DNA of 64,000 nucleotides. It comes from Siphonodentalium dalli (Eukaryota; Mollusca; Scaphopoda; Gadilida; Siphonodentaliidae). This document shows positions 57,301 through 64,000 of this stretch, one piece after another. Numbering within the stretch: position 1 is the stretch's first letter; each line of letters opens with the position of its first letter. The position numbers and the translations under genes were made by a program. A model generated the notes under the pieces. The model was given only the letters and a program-made list of their open reading frames with translations. It did not search any database and was not told where the DNA came from. The stretch is taken from assembly GCA_032622095.1 (NCBI GenBank), contig CP136061.1:173169107-173233106 (forward strand), written 5' to 3'.

Positions 57301-58228
57301 TATATACATGCTTATATGCACTAAAATATGTTTGTATTTGTCTCTTCGTCAGTCAAATTATATAACCTTGTATATTGTATAGCCAAATTCATGCATGCAG
57401 GATATATTTATGTTCTCAATTTATTTGTAATGTTTATATATATGCTCTTCATTATATGGAGGAATAAAGATATATATTATAAAAAATGGCTGTGGTCGAG
57501 ATTTTCTGTCTATAAGTGTTATTCTGTCAACTAAGGTCAAAATAATTGTACAGAACATATTTTCGAACTCGTTTGATATATTGTTGTTATTAAAGACCCA
57601 TACACCAAATACAATTATAAATGAAATTGGTTGATGACTGTTTAAGTTATCACTATCGGACGAACCCAATGGGTTTTTCAACCTGTAAATTAAAATTAAA
57701 AAATCCAGTATTATAATGTGGCCTCAAGCTTTCCTAGTGTTGCAAATTTCCAACCTCACCAGACCTTACTCATGGTTTATTGAGTGCAAATTTGTACTGA
57801 AAGTTTAAAATTATGTAAAATTTGGTTGTTTAAAAAAATTCCCCACTAAAAGTTGGCGTAAAATTAAACTATGAGGACATTCAGTTGTTCGTGTTCTGGA
57901 GACTGAACATTCCTTTGATGTTTCCCCAAAAAACATTTCATTGGCTTACTGTAAATGTGACAAGTAGATATCCTGAGAGACAGAGAGACAGAACATTTAA
58001 GGTGCATGCATGCAAAAAAATATATTTTAAGCCTGAATGAAACAAACATCTCACAAGCATACTGAAAGCCATAATTGTAATTTTACACTCAGCTCTGCAT
58101 GTACAAGTATATATGCACACATATTGGGGCCATATGTATAGCTAAATAAAAAAAAATCCACATTCATTATCACAGGGCCATGTCGTTGAAAATGAGTAAA
58201 TATATCAATAAAAAAAATACAAATTTGA
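57301..58228. other. Intron sequence, nothing recognised
   Basis: AT-rich, no splice-bounded exon recognised on either strand. Confidence 0.4.
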
Positions 58229-58306
58229 AATGAGTGTGCCACTTAATAACAACTCATTATTGACATAATACAACGGTGATGCGTTTGTAAAAGTGGCACG
58301 CTCATT
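58229..58306. repeat. 78-bp hairpin
   Basis: AATGAGTGTGCCACTT pairs with AAGTGGCACGCTCATT across a loop of about 46 bp. Possibly a tiny foldback insertion. Confidence 0.75.
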
Positions 58307-58319
58307 TTAAACAAGAGGT

Positions 58320-58660
58320 TGCACCACAGGTGCTGGGATACCCCCATGGTGAAAATTGAAATATGGGCAGGTCGGAAACCAAATTGTGAAAAAAATGTGA
58401 TGAACGAACAAATTACTTGACAATTCTAACAAATGACGGATGGAAATCCAATATTTTCAGAAAAAGAAAGAGGATAACTCTTGAACAGAAAATGTGCACA
58501 ATGTTATTGATTACTCTTTTGGAGCCCTCATGATGCCAAACCTGCATACCAAATTTCATTGAGATCCAATCAACATGGTTGAGATATATGAGATGCATGG
58601 CTAGACAGATGGATGGCCAGATAATAACTAGAGGTGTGACTGTCCCAATGGGACTACGGA
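58320..58660. repeat. Family R-like repeat
   Basis: Carries GAGGATAACTCTTGAACAGA and CATACCAAATTTCATTGAGA, as at 15520-16710. It is bounded by GGATACCCCCATGG and GGATACCCCCCTG, suggesting related ends. Confidence 0.6.
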
Positions 58661-58944
58661 TACCCCCCTGTTTTTTAAATACTAAGATGTTTCACATGTC
58701 AGTAAACATTTAGTTAAAATAATAAAATAACAGTTCCCATTGCAGGTGTACAACCCATAACCCTAATCTTAAACCTATTGACCGAAAAATGTAGGAATAA
58801 AAGCTTGGACAAAATTATGCATGTTGCGAAAAAAATTATAAGTCGAAAAAGGGGAATAACTCCACACAAAAAATGTCGGACAGACGTCATAATCGCAGGT
58901 GCACAGGTTCCCATGGTACTAAATATCAGTGCCAAGATTAAACA

Positions 58945-59766
58945 AGATAGTCAAAGACTGTGGGGTCGCTCACCAGACTGCAAAGACTGATAAGACTGGG
59001 ACTTTGGAGACCACAACAGTCAGAACTTGGTATGAAACCATCAGCTACCAGTGTCTGAGATAATTAGGTTTTAACGACTGCACACACAGCACAAGGATTT
59101 TAATGGGGTGAACAAGGAAGAGATAACATGGTATGATACAGTGTGGTGTGGCAGGGACAGGAGGTGGGGTGGGGGAGGGTGGGGTTGGGTAGCTGTGATA
59201 TGTCTAAAAAAATCAAAGGTCAAAATGTAAAAATGTTTTTTTTTTTTAGAGTTATGTCCCTGGCTCTGCCCCTATTTGACCCAGTGACCCCATTTGAACA
59301 AATCTGAACCCCAGTCACCCAAGGTCTCTCTGTACCAAATATAAGCTAAATCAGCCAAATATTTTTTTAGAAGAAGTCATTGTAAGAATTACTATGAGTT
59401 ATGGCCCTGGTGACCTCATTTGAACAAATCTGAACACCAGTCACCCAAGGACCCTCCATACCAAATATTAGCTAAATCGGCCCAATGGTTCTGAATAAGA
59501 AGTCGTTGTAAGAATTACTATGGAGGAATAGAGTTATGGCCCTGGCTTCGCAACTATTTGACCCAGTGACCTCATTTGAACAAATCTGAATGAGAGTCAC
59601 CTAGGGAACATCCACACCAAATATGAACCAATTTGGTCTTCCGGTTTCAGAGGAGAAGATGTTCAAAGAATTGTTGACGGACGGAAGATTGGATGGATGT
59701 ACGGACGACGGACGAGGAGTGATGACTATAGCTCCACCGGAGACTTCGTCTCAGGTGAGCTAAAAA
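58945..59766 (+). mobile_element. Repeat-core element, family Q, copy 2
   Basis: Begins AGTCAAAGACTGTGGGGTCG, contains CATTTGAACAAATCTGAACC monomers, a GACGGACGGAAGATTGGATG microsatellite and ends CTTCGTCTCAGGTGAGCTAA. The 3' segment is almost identical to 6735-6806. A third copy starts 25 bp further on. Confidence 0.7.
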
Positions 59767-59789
59767 CATTGACCGAAAAATGTAGGAAC

Positions 59790-60830
59790 AAGACAGTCAA
59801 AGACTGTGGGGTTGCTCATCAGACTGCAAAGACTGATAAGACTGGGACTCTTGAGACCACAACAGTCAGAACTTTTCATAATCACTTTAAAAGTAGTGGA
59901 TCTAAACAGGATATGTGGCTAGAGAGGTTTCATGTCAATCAGTGAATATCTACCTTTAAATTACCAATGGAACACTACAGATCACCCCTCCTCCAGCTCA
60001 ACATAACCCCTCCTGACCAGGCTCCTGATTCCCAATTCTTAGGTTGGAATTTCACAACTGATGTCTCAAACTTTCTCAATTGTTCAAAATTTCAAATCTC
60101 ACAAGCACCTTTTTATAAACTATTTAGACATGTTTGAAGCCCAATTATCCATGAACCCGAAAACACCATATATATGTCAGGTAGTTCCAAGGTAGATGTT
60201 TTAAGTGAAGTCCCCATAGCCCCGTCATTTCTTAACACTGTTGACCTCATGTTAACAAATCTGAATCTCAGTCACTAAAGGATCCTCCATACTATATGTA
60301 AGCTAAATAAGTCCAACCTCTCTTGAGAAGACATTTTTAAGTATTACTATAGAGACATACAGTTATGTCCCTGGTCCCACTCTATTTAATCTGGTGACCC
60401 CATCTGAATAAATTTGAATCCCAGACACCAAAGAACCCTTCATACTAAATATCAGTAAAATAGACCTGATGGTCTTTGTGAAGGAAGCATATTAAGAGGA
60501 AAACTGTCCTTTGCTTGACCCCTAGTTGACCAGGTGACCCCATTTAAAACCAATGACCCCATTTGAAAAAAAATCTGAACTCCGGGTCACCCAAGGACTG
60601 TTCATACCAAATATGAACCCATTCAACCTGATGGTACAGCAGAAGAAGTAGTTTTTAAGAATTACTATGGAGGGCAAGAGTTATGGCCCTGCCTTCATAA
60701 CCATTTGATAGAGTGACCTCATTTAAACAAATCTGAATGTAAGTCACCTAGAGAACATCCACACCAAATATGAACCCATTCAGTCTAGAGAAGATGTGAG
60801 CTCAAAAATTACATTTCATTGAACAAATCT
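59790..60830 (+). mobile_element. Repeat-core element, family Q, copy 3 (3' end missing)
   Basis: Begins AGACAGTCAAAGACTGTGGG, then TTTTCATAATCACTTTAAAA and ACAGGATATGTGGCTAGAGA as at 4730-4795. Monomers continue to about 60830. The GACGGAC microsatellite and GGTGAGCTAAAAA end are absent; a C run (60840-60857) follows. Confidence 0.6.
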
Positions 60831-60948
60831 GTAAATCACCCCCCCCCCCCCCCCCAACACAGTGGCAACATCCCTGCAAGAATATGACATACATGATTTA
60901 TTTGAATGCCTATTGGCTCAACAAAATTACCATGACCTTGAAAGCCAG

Positions 60949-61002
60949 TGCATTCTCTTTTATATGGGAGGCTTCCCATGGGAGCATATATAAGAGAATG
61001 CA
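60949..61002. repeat. 54-bp hairpin
   Basis: TGCATTCTCTTTTATAT pairs with ATATAAGAGAATGCA around GGGAGGCTTCCCATGGGAGC. Confidence 0.8.
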
Positions 61003-62394
61003 CAAGCACAGGGTCTTCATTGCTCTCACCAGCACAACTCTGGTCATGAAATAGTTAATATTAATAGTAAAAATAAACTTTATCTGTCAAACAGGTAATT
61101 TGTATCTGAGATAAACATGGGATAAAATTCCATTCATAAATTCACTATCAGCTACCAGAATGTCTGGGAGACCTGTTGACATGGAGATAATTAATGATGG
61201 CACAAACATTTTGCCCAGCAATACCAATGTATTGTGTTACTCCTACAGCTGTGATCAATACAAGGATTTACATCCACACCTAAATATATAAACCCATTTG
61301 GTCTTTAACCCTTTATCCAATATAACATGTAGTTAGACAACGTCATGTAGACAACGTCGCCAGGTGTGAGGTTACTTACGTTAGCCAACAGGTAATTAAC
61401 GTTATGATATAAATTTGTGTTTTCCATATGTATGTACCAATGTGGGAGTACTGACCAGCTCACAGGTGTATCTTCAGATATGTAACAATAACCATTGGGT
61501 CATTTATGTGTCATAAATATAATGGTGTTTATATAAAATAATAAATTAATAATGTAAACATAAGTTTGCCGACGAACTAACTATCTTTATTGTAACACAT
61601 AAAATGCAAATCCACAAATTTGTTTGTGTAAAATTTTGGTTTGTTTACCATCGGTCTCGTGATCGAAAAAAATATTCCTAATTTTTAATTTAAAAAAGCA
61701 ATATAAATTATAATATATAATTACTACAAATAATTAAACCAAAGGTCATTTTATTTTATTTGAATGTATCATATAACCCATGATTTGATAAAAGTCCTAT
61801 GAAGGTTTTCGGTAAAAACGCAAATTATTGGTAATGACGTCGCGGTGTTTTTGCATTTTTCATGCCAAAATCACATGTTCAATTGTCTCTTTTGTCGTTT
61901 CTATGTTGATATTTTCATTGACAACCAATGAAATCGACGGTTTGAAACATTCTTTGAGTGGCAACTGATTCCATTGGTTCAAGTTTAAGGCGGTGTTTTC
62001 CCCATTCATTAGTATTTGAATCTGAGAAACGAGCGGGAAGTTCGCAGACTGGCCAGGCGTAAAAAACTATTGTCACTGTCCGGGTTTCGGATTGGGCTAA
62101 CTTAGCCGATGTCGGCAACGTCGCCGCATCGAAATCTGCAGGTGCGTGTAAACAAACTTGAACGTCGCCTACGATATTCGTTGTCTGTCATTGTCGCAGT
62201 GATAAAAGTACCCTATTACCTTATACTATAATATATAATTATATATTCACACACACAGTATGAAGATGATAAAGTATCAGTTGGATCTGAAATTCAAGTG
62301 GTGATTTGTGGTAAAATCAGAAAATTGCTCGATGCTTTTCCACAGTGCAAGCGACCCAAAAAATCCGGAACTTCGGGGGGTCACCATTTTTTCG
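61003..62394. other. Upstream flank of SGNH ORF, nothing recognised
   Basis: No exon recognised. A minus-strand frame at 61915-62118 has no motif. TGACGTC at about 61836 and a TATA-rich stretch at 62226-62246 could be promoter elements for the downstream ORF, but nothing in the sequence proves it. Confidence 0.35.
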
Positions 62395-62517
62395 TCAAAC
62401 TAGCTGTGAAATTAATTGTTGGTGTAAAAACTTATTTTTCGACCATAACAAGTCATGACTCTGTCGAAGTTGTCTAAATATAGGACAAAGTTCCAGCTAC
62501 CGTCACCAGAGGGCAAA
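62395..62517. repeat. Left arm of imperfect inverted repeat around SGNH ORF
   Basis: Two blocks, TCAAACTAGCTGTGAAATT (62395-62413) and AGCTACCGTCACCAGAGGGC (62494-62513), recur inverted at 63924-63997. The second block lies inside the ORF (codons of QLPSPEGK). Between the blocks are 80 bp on the left and 33 bp on the right. Confidence 0.85.
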
Positions 62518-63198
62518 TCTAATTTTAAACCCATAGTTATCGGCGACAGTAAAGGCAAGCATTTGAAGAAACTTTTGCGTGAACACCCAGTCGATGATTC
62601 TGTTATTTGGAAGTGTGAAGGTGGACGTGAGTTTAGTCAGGGACTTGATTTGTTACGAAGAAACATGAGAGAATTTTGTAAGGATGGTCCAGTTTGGATT
62701 TACGTTTGGTGTGGTACATGTGATTTGACTGTGAAGCCCAGAGATCCCAAGAACTACATTTATCTTGCATCCAGTGATTCTCGTACATCCGAACTTTCAA
62801 CTATTATTCAGGAGTATTCAGAATTCATGAAGAAATTCCCCTTGTGCAAGATAACATTCCTGGAAGTGCCTGTTTATTCAATCGTACATTGGAACACTTG
62901 CAAGAAACATCCAACACCTTCTGATTTTGAACACGATGACGGAATTCTGCGGGAACAAGTTTCGGAACTGAACATGTTTATTTATGAAGAAAATGGACGT
63001 CAAAATGTTTATACACCTCGTTTTAACACGGACTTGAAAGTTACATCAGTGGTGAAGAAAGGTGACCGGCATGAGGGACAACGTAGCACATTCTATAATT
63101 TAAGTTTGTATGCTGATGGCGTTCACCCCGGTGAACTACTTGCAGAAATATGGCTTCTCAAAATTAGAAATCAAATTCAAAAAGATTGTTGGAATTAA
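62455..63198 (+). CDS. SGNH/GDSL-hydrolase-like protein, single exon
   Basis: A 247-residue intron-free ORF. Motifs in order: IVIGDS at 27-32 (block I with candidate nucleophile Ser32), GG at 56-57 (block II position), WCGTCDLT at 85-92 (block III, where the usual GxND reads GTCD so Asn is replaced by Cys), and ADGVHPGELLAEIW at 220-233 (DxxH with Asp221 and His224, block V). The order and spacing fit an SGNH fold. The missing block-III Asn could mean altered or no esterase activity. No signal peptide or membrane segment is evident. The start is the first in-frame Met; a poly(A)-signal-like AATAAA is at 63589-63594. SGNH domains of this sort also occur in invertebrate transposon-encoded proteins. 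The flanking inverted repeat and absence of introns favour an element-borne or duplicated gene over a single-copy host gene, but do not prove it. Confidence 0.7.
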   Translation: MTLSKLSKYRTKFQLPSPEGKSNFKPIVIGDSKGKHLKKLLREHPVDDSVIWKCEGGREFSQGLDLLRRNMREFCKDGPVWIYVWCGTCDLTVKPRDPKNYIYLASSDSRTSELSTIIQEYSEFMKKFPLCKITFLEVPVYSIVHWNTCKKHPTPSDFEHDDGILREQVSELNMFIYEENGRQNVYTPRFNTDLKVTSVVKKGDRHEGQRSTFYNLSLYADGVHPGELLAEIWLLKIRNQIQKDCWN

Positions 63199-63923
63199 TT
63201 TTTGACAAATTTATGTATAACTATAAGTACATGTAATTTCCAACTATTATTCCTATATAATAAGTATATAATTAATTCCAGAATAATTCCAAATTTTTTT
63301 TGAAATTTGATTTCCTACTCTATTACTATTCTGAGAAGCCATGTTTCTATTACACATCAAGACATGCATGTTATATCATGATTCATCGCCGAAATTTAAA
63401 TTGTAGTATTTGCTAGGTTGACCCTCAAAAATCACATCTTTTATGACGTCTGTTTTCTTCCTCTGAATTTTTATTTATATTATTGTTTGTATCCAAAACT
63501 TATTCCCGCAGAATTTTCCCGTCCATTTGGGAGTCATGAATATCAGAAGGCGATGGGTGTATCTTGCAAGTTTTCCAATTTATGATTGAATAAACAGGCC
63601 CATATTATGGCATATAGTAAATCTCTTGCATTTTAGTATTCTGACAATTTTAATTCATAAATTAGAAGATGTAGTATGTACGAGAATCGGAATGATACTG
63701 TAGTTCTTGTGATCTCTTGGCTTCACACCAATATTGAATTGACGTACATGTGTTTTACTAAACACGAAAGTTAATTTGAAAATGAACCATCCTTACAAAA
63801 TTCTCTCATGTTGCTTCGTGATAAATCAATAATAGAATCGTCGACTGGGTAAGTCTGTCAGAGAAAGTGCGAAACCAAACTGAACACATTTGCTAGATGC
63901 CGAACTCAATGATTTGTTTATTG
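63199..63923. other. Downstream region of SGNH ORF
   Basis: Likely 3' UTR and flank. AATAAA at 63589. No further coding sequence recognised. Confidence 0.4.
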
Positions 63924-63997
63924 TTTGCCCTCTGGTGACGGAAGCTTGAACTAAATTATGAACTTTGATCTACTTCACAATTTCACAGCTAGTTTGA
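63924..63997. repeat. Right arm of inverted repeat around SGNH ORF
   Basis: Contains TTTGCCCTCTGGTGACGG and AATTTCACAGCTAGTTTGA, the reverse complements of blocks in the left arm. It includes sequence that codes for part of the SGNH N-terminus, so an inverted second copy of the gene start may continue past the window edge. Confidence 0.85.
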
Positions 63998-64000
63998 TAT

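Noticed and set aside
61915-62118. A minus-strand 67-codon ORF upstream of the SGNH ORF
   Set aside because: No motif, no partner exon, and length within chance expectation.
1-64000. tRNA or rRNA genes
   Set aside because: I looked for B-box-like GGTTCGAATCC sequences and conserved rRNA segments and saw none I could support.

Overview
This is a eukaryotic, AT-rich, intron-type window, most likely from a marine mollusc (probably a bivalve). Very little of it is coding. Repeat content fits that guess: elements with a core of about 160-bp tandem repeats, GACGGAC-type microsatellite tails and terminal hairpins resemble the pearl/CvA/HINE-type elements of bivalves. The species call is an inference.

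Host gene. Two short minus-strand exons with good splice sites and matching phase encode consecutive pieces of what I read as the central region of acetyl-CoA carboxylase (ACACA/ACACB-like): 53501-53600 (33 codons) then 13708-13830 (41 codons). If so, the window is one 39.7-kb intron (13831-53500) plus parts of the two neighbouring introns, and nearly everything else is transposable elements nested in that gene. A separate plus-strand ORF at 62455-63198 encodes a 247-aa SGNH/GDSL-like protein inside the upstream intron. It is flanked by an imperfect inverted repeat, so it may be element-borne.

Layout. 1-1191: flank with a 69-bp tandem repeat. 1192-11203: Helitron A, containing a 9-kb foldback element (1732-10775), which itself holds twin 533-bp MITEs (2544-4345) and a repeat-core element (about 4656-6806). 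11204-13260: Helitron B, joined directly head-to-tail to A. 13708-13830: exon. 14078-18780: older repeats and a small acidic ORF with a candidate promoter. 19218 onwards: a TTAA-type MITE split by a 6.07-kb palindrome (19305-25371) with a 42-bp minisatellite core. 25453-40816: a 3.84-kb tandem duplication made mostly of a satellite-bearing element. Its first copy is split by a 7.67-kb PIF/Harbinger-like element (28376-36046); the second copy keeps the empty site. The inserted element carries a 5'-truncated LINE with a long reverse transcriptase ORF and a decayed second LINE fragment. 41607-42063: two foldback repeats. 42164-46903: a second Harbinger-like element (TTA target duplication) sharing an internal block with the first. 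47033-47512 and 49592-49866: TTAA MITEs. 47850-49191: a hAT-like element with an exact 8-bp target duplication. 52.5-55.9 kb: satellite-bearing elements on both sides of the upstream exon. 58.3-60.8 kb: more repeat-core elements. 62395-63997: the SGNH ORF locus.

How it fits together. The coding content does not form a pathway. The main stories are a metabolic gene whose introns are filled by layered transposons, several layers of which can be ordered from target duplications, an empty site and interrupted repeats, and a recurring element design in which each family carries many copies of its own short motif just inside its ends.
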